Source of the DNA: Venturia oleaginea
Taxonomy: Eukaryota; Ascomycota; Dothideomycetes; Venturiales; Venturiaceae
Direction of reading: 5' to 3'
Length of the DNA: 64,000 nucleotides
Assembly (NCBI GenBank): GCA_013176395.1
Contig: JABMLP010000021.1
Span: forward strand, 372,001 to 436,000
Made by a program: the position numbers and the translations under genes. This document shows positions 38,101 to 49,781 of this stretch, piece after piece. Each line of letters begins with the position of its first letter. Within the stretch, counting starts at the first letter, position 1. Below the pieces are notes generated by a model. The model did not search any database. It was not told the DNA's origin and saw only the letters and a program-made list of their open reading frames with translations.

Positions 38101-39022
38101 ATCGTTGCAGCATATCGTCCACGTTGTCGTCTGCCTTCTCTTCAGGTGGGGCAACTGCTTGCCGCTGCTTTGCGTGTTCTACCTCCTGGCGGATGCGCTC
38201 CCAATCTGCATTTTTGTAAAGTCGTCTGGGTGTTGTGGTCTCCTCCACGCACATCATAGCTAATGTCGCACTGATGGGCCGGTGGTCCGATCCGTGTTCG
38301 TTGACGTGGAATCCACACCGTACCAAGCTGTCGGTGAGAGCCGGTGAGGTAAGGAAGAGGTCGATGGTACTGCTTACTTGCGTTCCGTAGAATGTGGCCT
38401 CTCCCTTGGGGACAAGATTAGAGAGTTGATATACCGCCATATACTCAACAATGGCGTCTGCTTCATCCTGTCGCCTTGTTTCTGCTACTTGCTCGCCTCC
38501 CCAGAGCTGGTCGTGTCGGTTGAAATCTCCGGTGATGAGAAGTTCTGGCTCGTGTCCAAGCTCTTGAGCTGTATCTTTGATTGCATCTTCTAGTAACTGA
38601 AGCCGTTCTGTCACTGCGGTCTTGTCCCGCTCTCGGTGTGCTTCTCCTGCTGGCACGTACACTGAAGCTGTAAAGATGACTTTGCCTTGAGTTTTGATAA
38701 GGATTGCCGTGATGTCGGGAGACGCAATCGGGATCTGTTTGTAGTCGAGCGTTTTCCGGGCCCAGATCATCGATCGTATAGGCCATGTGTCGTCTCTAGA
38801 GCACGTTGGGAAAATCTGAATAAATTTGTTGTTTGTTGCTGGTGCCGCCATTACCTGCCCTGTCAGTGTTTTGAAGCAGTGTAGTTCTTGTATTAGCAGC
38901 GCGTCGAAATCTCTGATAGATTCGTCGTTAAGTAGACTAGGTAGCGTCTCTCCCCTCTTCCCTGTGTTATATGAAATCACGTTGAAATGTCCTCTTGTTG
39001 TCGCACGGGTTGTATCTAACAT
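35123..39022 (-). pseudogene. LINE ORF2: endonuclease, reverse transcriptase, RNase H, with two nonsense codons
   Basis: ATG 39022 starts the endonuclease: NVISYNTGKRGE, LLIQELHC, ITGDFNRHDQLW, STIDLFL, GSDHRPI. The reverse transcriptase follows with NAYRPISLL, FDVKGAYNGV, GLPQGSPLSPILY and the catalytic IAYVDDYSVWV. RNase H has all four acidic residues: CYTDGSGRNG, YATELKVI, FSDNQSALKS, WIPAHSSIKSNEAAD. The end carries CEECGVVESVQHFLLDC, a finger usual in this clade. The single frame is stopped only by TAG at 37501-37499 and TAA at 35737-35735. Each could be a Gln codon (CAG, CAA) changed at C, a RIP-type CpA-to-TpA change. It encodes about 1300 codons in all. Confidence 0.9.
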
Positions 39023-40364
39023 AGATGGCGCGCTCGGGTCTGTTCCATCGCCTTCTTGTACTCAGGGCATCCTGTGCCGTTGCTCGGTGAGCGTCTCCAC
39101 AGTTGCTGCATTTGGGATGCTGCTCTACACAGTCCTGCGCTTCGTGCCCAATACACGCGCAGTTAGCACACGTCAGCTCATTGTTGCACCGTGTGCTCAT
39201 GTGTCCAAACTGTTGGCATTGGTAGCATCGTCTCGGTCTTGGTCGATACTCATACGGGCTGACCCGGGCCAACTCTCCTCCAATCTCGAGCTGTTTCAGC
39301 GCTCTGTCAGCTTCTATCTTAGAGCTGGGGTATACCAGGATGGAGCAATAGTTCTTGTATGGGTCAGGTTTGCTGAGCATAGAGATCTTTGTAATGGTGA
39401 CGTTGTTCTCCTCGGACATATCCGCTTTCAGACTGCTTTTCAGCGTGATTCGATCTTCGTTCAGTATAGCCATTTTGTCCACGCGATCGACCTTAACGGG
39501 GTACCACTTCTCGCCTTGAACAGACGCGCCAGGGAAGAATTTGAGCCATTGCTCCTGGTTCTGCCGTATTACCTGCTCGTCCTCCTCTAACTTGAGGACA
39601 ACTCGGACCAGTTTTGTTTCTCTGCCAATTTTCTCGATTCCTGCAATCTGTATGTTCTTTGTAGCTTGCCCTGCCGCAATGGCATCCTTTACTCTCTCTT
39701 TTATCTCGATAGGGTTTGTGAGGTCAATGTGTGTGTGAGCGCGTGCGAAGTTGAGAGTTAGGCCGGGTCTGCTGATCGATGAGGTGTTTGTATTACTTGC
39801 TTGCTGACTGATAGAAGCAGATGGAGTAAGTGAGTTAGTCCTAGCTACAGACGCGTACGATTGTGCTGGTGAGCTGATTAGTGAGTTTGCCCGTGATAGC
39901 TGAGCTTGTATCAAACAAATATCCTTTCTTAGCTGCTGGGTTTCCTGGGCAAGTTGCTCCCGGAGCTGCTTAGTTTCCTGAAGGAGTTTCTCTTTTATCT
40001 CCTTCATCTCATTCTGGAATGTTACGTCACGTTGTTGGAGAGTGTTTCGCAGGTCTTCGATAACCTTTCTGTTACTTGTTGCATCGCCTTGAAGCTGTAC
40101 CAGAATTTGGAGTATCTCTCTGACCGGTATCTCGCCGTTGTCTTCAGGTATTTGCGCTGCACGCTGTGATTTAGCCCTCGGTGCTTTGGCTACCTCAGTA
40201 CGCTTCTGCTGGTTCAGGGAGCCGTCCATTATCGCTGCTGTCCTGCCTTTGCTTGCTATAGTTGACTGTCGTAGAGTTGGGCCGGTTGGCTTTGCCATCG
40301 GAGGGGGCGTAGTTGGCGCGCTTCTTTCCTGCAACGGCGTAGTTGGTCCTTCTATTAGAGACAT
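38967..40364 (-). CDS. LINE ORF1, gag-like RNA-binding protein with zinc knuckles
   Basis: The 465-residue frame begins at ATG 40364. It has a Pro/Lys-rich start, a Gln/Glu/Leu coiled coil near residues 95-150, a central RRM-like region, then CCHC knuckles (CYQCQQFGHMSTRC, CANCACIGHEAQDC) and a third, imperfect one (CSNCGDAH...). It packages element RNA. After the third knuckle the frame seems shifted by one base. The other frame reads GCPEYKKAMEQTRARHLC and then a stop that overlaps the ORF2 start (ATGTTAG), which I infer was the original end. Confidence 0.85.
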   Translation of the reverse strand: MSLIEGPTTPLQERSAPTTPPPMAKPTGPTLRQSTIASKGRTAAIMDGSLNQQKRTEVAKAPRAKSQRAAQIPEDNGEIPVREILQILVQLQGDATSNRKVIEDLRNTLQQRDVTFQNEMKEIKEKLLQETKQLREQLAQETQQLRKDICLIQAQLSRANSLISSPAQSYASVARTNSLTPSASISQQASNTNTSSISRPGLTLNFARAHTHIDLTNPIEIKERVKDAIAAGQATKNIQIAGIEKIGRETKLVRVVLKLEEDEQVIRQNQEQWLKFFPGASVQGEKWYPVKVDRVDKMAILNEDRITLKSSLKADMSEENNVTITKISMLSKPDPYKNYCSILVYPSSKIEADRALKQLEIGGELARVSPYEYRPRPRRCYQCQQFGHMSTRCNNELTCANCACIGHEAQDCVEQHPKCSNCGDAHRATAQDALSTRRRWNRPERAIYVRYNPCDNKRTFQRDFI

Positions 40365-40380
40365 CTGGATCTCTTATTCT

Positions 40381-40858
40381 CAAGGCAATACCGAGTATCT
40401 TGAGTTTGATTAGTTAGGTTGGGTGCCTGTCGTGCGTGTTGTCGTTCTGGGGCTACTGTGATGTGTTCGCTTTGGTTGATCGCCCTTTGTGTATCGCTCC
40501 ACCACCAACGCGACTTCGAAGGAATCTACGCGTTATACGACGCAGAATTTCTAGTGCTTGCTATTACTGTCTATAATAACTAGTCACGTAGATTTCCTTC
40601 TCAAGGGAATGTGGCCTCAAGGAAGAGGTGGCAGTGGTGGTGGTGGGGTGCAATTGTTTAGAACCTGATCGCTGCAAGGATGGCACGTGGCACGAAGCTA
40701 GGTTCGATTTGGGTACGCGCGAGAATCTACGTCACTGGCAGTTGCACCTGAATTCTGGACAAGTTGTCAACCTCAGCTTCGTTCTCCTTTGTCAACATCA
40801 GCTTCGTTCTCCTTCTCAACCACATCTGAACTCCCCAAACCAACAGCAATCGGAAAAA
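40381..40858. other. LINE leader and promoter of the RRT8-like gene
   Basis: The left part is probably the 5' leader of the minus-strand LINE. The right part holds the promoter and leader of the RRT8-like gene, including a near-perfect 20-bp direct duplication around 40775-40820 (CCTCAGCTTCGTTCTCCTT and CATCAGCTTCGTTCTCCTT). I see no gene. Confidence 0.45.
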
Positions 40859-41811
40859 ATGGCTGACATAGCCAACCGCGCGAAAGAGGTCGCCAAAGAA
40901 GACGCCGAACGCATCAGAGTCCTCGCCCAAGATGCCATCCAATCGAAGGCCTACCTCTACCCCATCAAGGTAAATACTCTCGTCTTACTGGGCATATTCA
41001 TACTAACAAGAAAAAGGGAATCTACTACTTTGCCTCCCACAAAGATCTCTGGCGCCCAATGTGGTCCAAACTCGCCCCAATAATCACAACAGCAATCGGC
41101 GTAACAACAGCAATGTTCGTGCTCACATACGTGCCCCAAGCTGCCGCATTGGCACTCTTCAATGGACCCCTCGCGTTCGTCTCAACAATCATGCTGGTTC
41201 TCTCCGAGAGTTCAACCTTAACAAACGTCATCACAAAAACCTTCTTTATCGAAGATGCCCTCATCGACACCTTCGACGGCGTTAGTCTCCCCCAAAACCT
41301 TCCCATGAACACCCCGACTAACCTCGAGCAGACTCTCATCTCCAAAAACCAAACCGAAATCGTGAAAGAAGGCCGTTCCGTAACCTCCGGCTCAGACTCT
41401 ATAGCCCGCCTCGGCAAACTCGCCAAAAAGCCCTTCGCGAAATTCACTCCCTCAGCAATAATCCGCTACTTCATGTACCTGCCACTCAACTTCATCCCTA
41501 TCGTCGGAACTGTGCTTTTCATAATCATGAATGGACGGCGCTTCGGTCCCAATGCCCATGCGAGGTATTTTCAATTGAAGAGGATGAGCAAGAGTCAGAA
41601 GGAGGATTTCATTGAGAAACACAAGGCAGCTTATACCAGCTTCGGTATTCCGGCTTCATTTCTCGAGCTCTTGCCTTTTGTTGGTATCTTCTTTGCATTT
41701 ACGAACACCTGCGGTGCTGCGCTGTGGGCTTCAGATTTGGAGTTGAAGAGGGGTGGCAACACAGCACCGAATTTGAGAGCCCAGGTTGAGGTTGCTGAGG
41801 AGAAGGAGTAG
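40859..41811 (+). CDS. RRT8/EI24-like membrane protein (outer spore wall / lipid droplet family)
   Basis: The 301-residue protein belongs to the fungal family that includes yeast Rrt8 and Lds1/2, membrane and lipid-droplet proteins linked to spore wall formation. Exons are 40859-40969 and 41017-41811 with a 47-nt intron (GTAAAT donor, ACTAACA branch, AAAAAG acceptor). The start is MADIANRAKEVAKEDAERI at ATG 40859. Typical features are AYLYPIKGIYYFASHKDLWRP at the splice join, hydrophobic helices near residues 58-105 and 180-205, GRRFGPNAHARYF, and a last helix LLPFVGIFFAFTNTCGAALWA. Its exact role in this organism is not shown by the sequence. Confidence 0.8.
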
Positions 41812-42063
41812 CTATGTAAGGAGATACAAAAGAGAGGAGGCGAGGGCAGATTTTTGATAGGAGTAATGTAATGGTTTGACATTGTCATAGGAACACTAAT
41901 GCTTGAGTGGAAGGCTTCACGACTGCTTGGAATCAGCGATTGGAGTTATGAAAGATAGATGACGGTGCGTGATACTTAAGCCTTAATAATTGGTTGATTC
42001 CCTCAGCTTAGTTTCAAAATCGCAGGAAAAGAGCCCATAAATTGTCATCTTTTACTTTACCTA

Positions 42064-44582
42064 CTAAGTACCACTTGACAGCAGTGCAAACAGCAGGTAT
42101 GTCCTCTTCCAATACTCCGTGGCGCTTTTCCGCATCCTCCCAACTTCCGTCTCACCGAGACCCACGTCGCTCAAAATGCCATCGATAGTCTTGTTCAGTG
42201 TATCTCGACTCGATGGATCATCAAGCTCAAATGCTTTTTGCAGGTATAACACATCCAGCAGCATCTGCGTCAACTTCTCCTTCCTGACTTGTTTGCTCTG
42301 ATCCGCATCAACTTCAGTCTTAGATTCAGCTTCAGCTCCCGCCCCCTCATCTTCAGTCTCGGCTTCGGACTTCTCATGCTCGTCGCCAGTCTTTTCCTTG
42401 CTGTGAAGTTCGTGGCCATTGACCTTGTCATTCTTGCTAGTATCCTCCAACTGAACCAATCCCTTTGAAGCCACAGCGTTCAGCTGTTCTACAAGTCTGA
42501 GTTTCGCAGCTCGCAAGGCCCCCTGAGCCCAAAGATCGGAACCAGCACCAGCCATATCCCTCGTCAATCTTCTCAAGAATCTGAAAGCAGTAACTGAGGG
42601 CTGAACGGGTAGTTGCGGATTTCCTTCCCACAAGGTTCGTGCTTCCAGCGTTGAAGCACCTAACATTTTGGACAAAGACTTCCAATACTGTGTTATCGCT
42701 GGACTCGTCGCGGATGCAACAAGAGTTGAATGGAGTGGTGATAAAATTTGGGCTGAGCTCGTCGATGTCGTTGACACAGTCGCAAGACGTTTCTCCTGAG
42801 AAGCTGAACGTTGAGATATTTCGCGCAAGAGGCGAAGTAGAAATATGGCCCTCGCAGGCTTCTTGCCGCTAGCATCTTTTTCCACAGACTTCACAATCTT
42901 GAGTAAAGCAGAATGTAGATTCTTGGAGACATCTTCGAGGGAGGTTTCTAGAGTCTCTTCAAGTTTACGAGGATCGTCCTCGCTAAGGAGAGCCTGGCGA
43001 GAATCCAGATCATCGGCGTCCTCGGTGATATCGTCGTCCCAACGGCCATCACGCATTTCTTTCAACATGCTTTGAATAGATGTAATCCCTTCAGTCCACG
43101 TATCAAAAACTGGCACGATGCTTGAAAATTGTGCTTCTCCGCCATGATAGCGAGCTAGTACGGCCTGTTTGAATAAGGTCGCGCCATTTCCATAGTCCAT
43201 TGCTGTCAGCGAATGGTCCCAGAGACACGTGGATGTTTCGGACACCATGTCATCGTGCTCTAGTGCTCCCGAGATAGCAATTGGCAAGCGTTGAAGCTCT
43301 CCCACGCTTTGTTGTATAATCTCCACGAGTCGAGTGTTCAGAATTTCCCGGAAGCCGTCAACAACGTCGGCACAATGCAACCCGGGTAATCGTGTATTGG
43401 ACCATGGCCAAGCATCTAATAAATCCTTTCTGATGTACATGACATGTTTGAAGTCTGTCTTCTCTGCCAAGACAGCCTCAAGCCCCGCCATGAACGTTTT
43501 TAGAGCTTGTTTTGCCCATGATTTCAGCTGTTTGTCTGCCTCTGGTTTGTGAAGTTCATCGTGTCGTGGCCAAGGAGTGTAGTTACGAAGCTCGTCCGCA
43601 ACCCACCTTTCATGTAGGTCAAATTTGAGTTCAGTCACTGACAGAACATCAGGTTGTCGCATTAACGGCAGCTCTTTCAATTTTGCCAAACCGTCAGAGA
43701 GAGGCTTCGGGAAAATGGTTTGTGAGTCTTGAAGAGTAGCGAGTAGCAGGTTCACCGCGTCGACGACATGCCTTCTTGTATCGATCTCTTGCTCCAAATG
43801 CCAAACAATAGCCTTGAGGCGGACAGCATGGAAATGGCGTAGGACATCGGTGGGAGTAGAGCTTGTGGCCAGCGAAAAGGCGCACATATCCTGAATAAGA
43901 CCATGCACATCATTGTCTGTACTAGCCAGTCGTTTATCAATTGCACCAAGCGTCTTTTGCCGTAATGATGCCAGTCGGTTTCGAAGCGATTCGATAAAAG
44001 GTGCAGCCTCTGATTCTTGAGAAAGTGTCTTAAGTGTAAGGCGCGATAGCACCAATATTTTGGCGGCGAGAAGGGGAGAAACACCTCGCCTAAGCAGTCG
44101 AGTTATAGTTGTAGGGCAGGTTTGGAGGATGGTAAGATGGGCGGCGAGCGCGTTGCGCTGTGAGACTACGGGCGTCAATTCGCGTTCCTCGAAAAATCCG
44201 ATATGCCTTTCCCCTACCCCTTGCTTTTGACGCGTTCTGTAATCGTCCCTGATTCTTGAATATCCGATCCACAGCTCTTGAATTGCACCTCTGTCCTGCT
44301 AGTCCCAATGCTACGTCCACCTCGTGCATTCGCTCGTCCATGTTGATGATCCGCTCGGCCGTCCCCAATAGTTCCCGATAACTGATTCTGTAGGTACATT
44401 AGCCTGTGAAGTACGAGTGTAGATTCCAGTTGGACATACCCAACCAGGTTGCGCAGCTTTTGTCGGTTGTCCTCGCCATGATTTCGCAGTCGCTGCTCGA
44501 GCTTACGAACTTGGGGTATTGGATATTTAAAGGCATCTTCCCACGATTTGAATGTCAAAGGGTCGGGTCCTTCGTTTGCCAT
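42064..44582 (-). CDS. COG1: Conserved oligomeric Golgi complex subunit 1
   Basis: COG1 is part of lobe A of the COG tethering complex, which directs retrograde vesicles within the Golgi. Exon 1 (44582-44440) carries the fungal COG1 start, including TFKSWEDAFKYPIPQVRKLE. After a 52-nt intron, exon 2 (44387-44218) has SYRELLGTAERIINMDERM and GLAGQRCNSRAVDRIF. A second 52-nt intron (44166-44217) leads to exon 3 (44165-42064) with NALAAHLTILQTCPTTITRLLRRG and the long helical body. Total is 804 residues, near the family norm. The start codon context (CACCATGGC) is excellent. The second intron uses a GTAGGG donor and CCGTAG acceptor; these are weaker, but they are the only join that restores the frame. 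A Glu-rich acidic insert lies near the C-terminus. Confidence 0.9.
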
Positions 44583-47500
44583 GGTGTGGTGTTTGGGTGT
44601 TCACGATGGTGGCCTTCGCGGGTGGCCGTGCAGTAGGTTAGAGACCGGGTAGGCGAATATGTTAGTACGGATATCATTCTACCAGTCCTTTTCTCGTCGA
44701 ACTTACTAAGTGTTACCTAGAATTAATGCCTACATCACCTTCCTGGCAATCTGCGCATATTCCTGACCATCGGCCATCAGCACTTATCACGACTCATCCA
44801 TGAATTCATCTTCATCGTCGCCGATTCCATCAGATACACAGCGTCCACCTCGTATGCCAGATCAATCGCAAGTCTCGTGGATGCCATCCTAGCGAGCGCG
44901 ATGGCAGACAAGATGTTTCCACGGGAAGTGTCTCTCGTCGTTTTCGGACAGCTTCACCCAAGGTCTTGACTCGAATTCTGTCTCTATCCACTCCACACCG
45001 CAAAAATAGACTTGTTTGCCACATCTGGAGCAAACATTATTCAGACGACGACAAAGCACGACTTGGTTCGGTGGCAGGAATTCATCTATTTGACATGGCA
45101 AGCATTGCGTATGGGGCAAGTTTGGGCCACTGTTCAACCAGAGAATACCCACAGCATGGCCAACACATGCTTTGACAGGCGGAGCCTACTCTGTATCATC
45201 TCATTGACCACGCGAAACAATGTTTCTCTGGCTCCCAAGGCTCGCCAAGTTATCTCCTCGGTGCTCTGTGGTGAGATAGGTCACACATGATCAGCTCGAT
45301 TCAATCTCTTATTGAACCAACTCCTCCAAGTCTTCTCTCAGATCGTCATCAGCCTCAAGACACTGATATCAATTCCGTAATTGCCAGCAATTTTTGGACC
45401 CAACCCGTTCCGCCTTCCCAGATTCAAAGAGCACTTGTCTTCCAAGCCACAGATTGATCGAGTATGTTATGAAACTCCAGCCCAGTGCATCGGAATTCTT
45501 CGCAAACAGTATTCATGACGATCCAAAAAGATGGCCTGACGTCTATCGGACTAACCCGAACGCTCAATCAAGATATTCGTTGAATTCATGCGGAAGGCCT
45601 TTGTTTGTCAATCCCTTGTTATGTAAATCATTATATCCAAGAAACGAACAGCTTTCTCCAACCGAGACTCAGCAAACGGGACATTAACCACAATAACTCC
45701 TGCTTTGGATGGACCAGCATGAATGCCAGAGCATCGAATGACGGCTTTAAGAACCCTGAACAATTCTGCCGGCAATTTTGGCCTCGTATCTGACCTCCAG
45801 AAATCAAGTGATCAATGCTACCGTGATTGCAACGTCGCTGTAGCTGTTCTGGTAGCTCTATGTTGGGCAGTGCCATTTTGCCCTATCTCAATACAAGTAT
45901 ACGACGCACACTCGCCCAAAGATGTTCCATTTTTGGGGGAGCCACAAAAGCATGGACCGCACTAGTTCTGTACGGTTTTCCAGGACTCGACACGGCTTGA
46001 TCAGCCTTCCAAAATCCTCCTCGGACTAGCACGCCGTCATCATCTTGTCTAAATGATACAGGAACTGATGACTGCCTCGGGGTCCAGTCTCGCTCTGGTT
46101 TCTTTCTTGCCAGGTCCTCGGTCGAGATTGTTTTGGAAACGCAGCAGGATTGTCAGTTCATGGCATTTCAAAACAGGAGCGCCAGTTCGCCAATCTCAAC
46201 TCCGCATCGGTGCAATGGGTTTCTGAAGATTTGCTCCAATTTCTACGGGAATTTTCGAGCCACAGAGGGCGCAAGTCAATTGCTGATATCAAGCCTGGAT
46301 CCATGACTTGCAGTAGCTGCTATATCCCTCGAGTCGACAGCGGCGATTGAGCCAAGGACAAATCCCAAAAGTTACGGCCTTGTGTTAAAGCTAGCGATGG
46401 TCAAACCTTTGGATTTGGAAATGCCAACTGTTCAATAATGGCTTGCTATTGCAGCAACGGAGCCATTAAAGTATATCTAGTTTGAGTTAAGCACACCAAA
46501 GAAACTCCTTGGCGGGCGGATAGCACTGCCCCGTGAGCCTTTGTTTGGGCCTCATCATGGCGTATCCACTATGAGAAGGCTTCGCTGCAATTATGTTGCG
46601 ATAATGCTGGCTCAAAGATAGTCCTGCTTATCTCCACCTGGCGAATCTCGGGATGCTATTGGTGATGGCGAAGGTTCCCGCCGTCACTAATGTTCAAATT
46701 TCAACGGCTGAGAAAAAGAAGTCGTTAGCATCATCATGTTCTTCCCGCCGACCCGGGAGTAGCTGCAGACGATGTTGCTCATGGATGATGCTTGCAGGAG
46801 ATGGTGGGAGCAAGTCGACTAGGACGACATTGCTTAACGTTCTGTGTTTTATTATCGCTCTATGTTTTTCTTTACTCCAATAAAAGGACTGGCCGGCTAA
46901 ACAATATTTGGCGAGCGACTAATCGCGTGTTATTCCGCGTCGCATTGCACGTTTCAGCATGCCCGAGACGATTTTTGCCACTTCTCGCGTCTTGCATATT
47001 TCTCGAATCAGCCATCAATCACGTTTCTTCGAATATGATGACTGGAAATGAATAGCAATATTGGACCTCAATGGCAAGAAAATCCGCAAAATCTTTACGT
47101 GTTCCCAAATGGAATGGTCAGCTTTTGGAGATTTTCAGCCTACATTTTTCCAGCACATTTGAGACATCGCAGAACATATTTCCTCACGTCGTACCCGTTG
47201 CTGAATTGCAGTGTCTGGCCTTCCAGAAATTCATGCCACATTGGTGGCGGCGAGTGGCGGCGAAACCTTTTTCAAAAATGCCCGGCAGCCCACGCCAAAA
47301 AAGAGACGCTGAAACGATGTCGACAAACTTGGCTGGTTCGTCACGAGTGAGCCCGGGACATGGATCCGAAAGGCAGAGATCACATCAAGCCGATGGAAAC
47401 ATGTCCAGGAGTTGAAGGAAATCGTGCACGATCATCCGTCACGAAACCCCACACACACTGCACAGACAGGAGATTGGCGTTCTTCATGGCCAAATTCGTC

Positions 47501-47701
47501 TCAAAGCATCATTCTCCCCCTCCGAATGCTCGACGAACTTCGTGCATCTCACAACCAACCCAACTCCCGACCATTCGACCTAATCACAACCTTTCGCACA
47601 TTGTGGTGTCTATGGTATTGAGTGTGTAAGCTTTTTATTCAGCTGGCTGTCAGCAACTCAACTCTCTCTTCAACTCGCCTGACATACATCGTTTGCCCAA
47701 A
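44583..47701. other. 3.1-kb interval without a convincing gene
   Basis: Several pieces look weakly coding. On the minus strand, 45197-44830 is open and Cys-rich (HTQCLPCQIDEFLPP, CSRCGKQVYFC). On the plus strand, the frame from ATG 45287 to 45795 reads about 170 codons with just three TGA stops. Neither has a recognisable family or workable splice sites. The rest, 45.8-47.6 kb, shows only short frames. I see no tandem repeat or terminal inverted repeat. It may hold a decayed gene or long untranslated regions. Confidence 0.35.
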
Positions 47702-49781
47702 ATGGATCCGACGCTACTCAATTGGCTCGACGCAAGAGCGGAGAACAAGACTGGCAGGACGAGGAAGCTCGGAATGGAGGCTCTTGGTCGAGGCGCCATA
47801 GCTGGTTTAACGAATGGAACAAGGGAGATCGTGGATGGACTCGTCCTCGACAAAGTCCAGCAAGTACGATACATGCACATGGCCTTTGGAATTGTCAGTA
47901 TCGTACTGGTCGTCTATATCATCCTGCGGATATGGTACGACAGCTGGCGAGCGTCAAAACTATCGCCATCATTACGGAGAAGGTATGTCGGATAGGTCTT
48001 CGTTCTGCAAACGATGGGCTAACACATTATAGGAAACTCGACTTTTTGTGGAAGCTCCACCCTGCCGAATCCTTTCCGTTGCTGTTAGGATTCTTCCTCT
48101 TGATACAGCAAATATCGTTCGTGTCGATACAAGCACAAGCTCTGAGCAAGATATTTGTTGCCAATTGCACGGCATCGTCACAAATCGTGTTCACGCGTGA
48201 GTCTGCCCATGTAAAGGTAGAATTAGTGCTGACGTTCTGAGCAGAAATCTTTGTGATCGGTTACATTCATTTCGTGTTCGGCCTCGAGATGACCATCAGA
48301 TCGCTAGGGCGTACGCGCTTCGCACCTAGACCGAAGTACACAACCTCGGCATGCACGCTTATTGCGCTTATCATGTCTGTCCTCACCTGGATTTCGACGA
48401 GGCTTCGCATGCCAAGAAACAAATGCTTTGGGGACATGATATGGCGATCCATCAGAAGCGCTCCATTGGGAGTTGTTATCTGTTCATTTTTGATACCTGC
48501 ATACATCATGATGGCAGCTATCATTGCATTACAGCTGTATCGCACCGTCAACGTGGACCCCAACGAGCGTGTTGCTGGCACTAGAATGGTATATTATCTT
48601 TTGCTGTCAGCAGTATTATATGTTAGTTTTGATCAACGATCTCTACATGAATCTTGCTGACCATTCGCTAGACCTTGGTCTTACCTTTTTGGATACAAGC
48701 AATGCTGTCTTCGTTCGACAAGCATCTTTCCTCACGAGTTGCAGAATTCATTCTTTTCTTCTCAGGAGCCTTGGTCGCATTTACTCACCTGTTCCTACGA
48801 GCAAACGCGGCTCGCACCGCTATCAGACCAAGCAATACACCCTGGCTAGAGCGGAGAGGACTCAGACTGTTCGGGCCTAGCGACTTGGAACTGATGCGCA
48901 TCAGCTCCCCAATCATGAAGCAAGGATTCCTTCCAGACGAAAAAGTTTCTACTAGGTGGATGTCTATTGATGACACCTCCAAGAACGGTGGTCCAGTAGA
49001 CGCGAATTGGACCTTCCCCATCCTGCCTCAAAAAGCAGGTGCCAAGGTGTCACCATGGCCCCTGACTGAACCCATCCCCCCACCCAAGGATCAACCAATG
49101 AAATCAACCTTGGCATCCAAGTCAACCACCACCCCTAGGAAAAGCTCGAATCACCGACGACAGGCAAGTTATTCTTTGTTTCCAGGAACCGATGATCTTC
49201 GATTGCCTGCCTCAGTGTATACACCGGGTACAATGTCGAAGGCTTCAGTGAGTGCCATTGCGCCTACCTTCACCAATCCCTTTGCAGGGACGAGTCCAAA
49301 AGCCATGGACGATCAAGCCTTACTACCACCGCATATGCCTTGGAAAGCAGGCCATCGTCGTGGAAGCAGTGAAGATAGCATGGCGACTGTTCAAATCGGC
49401 ATTCGATTCTCCACTGCACCAGCCGCACTCGCAGCCTCGGGTATCAGCTCATCGCCCCAACCTGAACGATTGGGTATCCTTGAGTCTGTCAGCTCAGTGG
49501 GCACATCACCTTCTCCTCGGTCGAAGATTCCAATTTATCCTCAATCACCTCTCTCCCCCAAGCAACAGATTGGCACGTCGGAGTATGCGTGGCTTGATAT
49601 CGCGAATTCACCTGCTTCGATGGACTCGCCGTTGAGGACGCAGATGGTGCCGTATCCGCTGAGAGCAACTGCCGAGTCGAATCGGTATGAGATCGCGAAC
49701 TTGGAACGGAGTGGTTCGCTCAGTAAGCAGGGCTCTTTGAGGTCGAGATCTGATGCTGGTAAACCGTCTGGCTTCTTTTGA
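47702..49781 (+). CDS. Seven-transmembrane protein with long Ser/Pro-rich tail (GPCR-like layout)
   Basis: Exons 47702-47982, 48033-48196, 48245-48621 and 48672-49781 give 643 residues; introns are 50, 48 and 50 nt. The N-terminal 65 residues hold two N-glycosylation sequons (NKT, NGT). I count seven hydrophobic helices: MAFGIVSIVLVVYIIL; SFPLLLGFFLLIQQISFV; IFVIGYIHFVFGLEM; ACTLIALIMSVLTWIS; LGVVICSFLIPAYIMMAAII; VYYLLLSAVLYTLVLPFW (made across intron 3); FILFFSGALVAFTHLFL. A hydrophilic tail of about 320 residues follows, rich in Ser, Pro and SP/TP sites. This outside-N, seven-helix, long-tail plan matches a fungal GPCR-like receptor, but I recognise no specific class motif. Other multi-span families remain possible. 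Confidence 0.75.

Larger units (their letters stand above)
34917..40380 (-). mobile_element. Tad-like non-LTR retrotransposon (LINE), nearly complete
   Basis: Read on the minus strand, the element has a gag-like ORF1 (40364-38967), then a polyprotein ORF2 (39022-35123) with AP endonuclease, reverse transcriptase, RNase H and a C-terminal Cys-rich motif. That order is typical of the Tad/I-like LINEs of filamentous ascomycetes. There are no long terminal repeats. I could not fix the outer ends: the 3' end is placed near 34917, where a short A-rich stretch occurs, and the 5' leader may reach about 40,530. Coding damage is light. Confidence 0.85.

Noticed and set aside
40690..40720. Possible tRNA B-box-like word (GGTTCGATT)
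   Set aside because: No A box at the right distance and no cloverleaf can be drawn.
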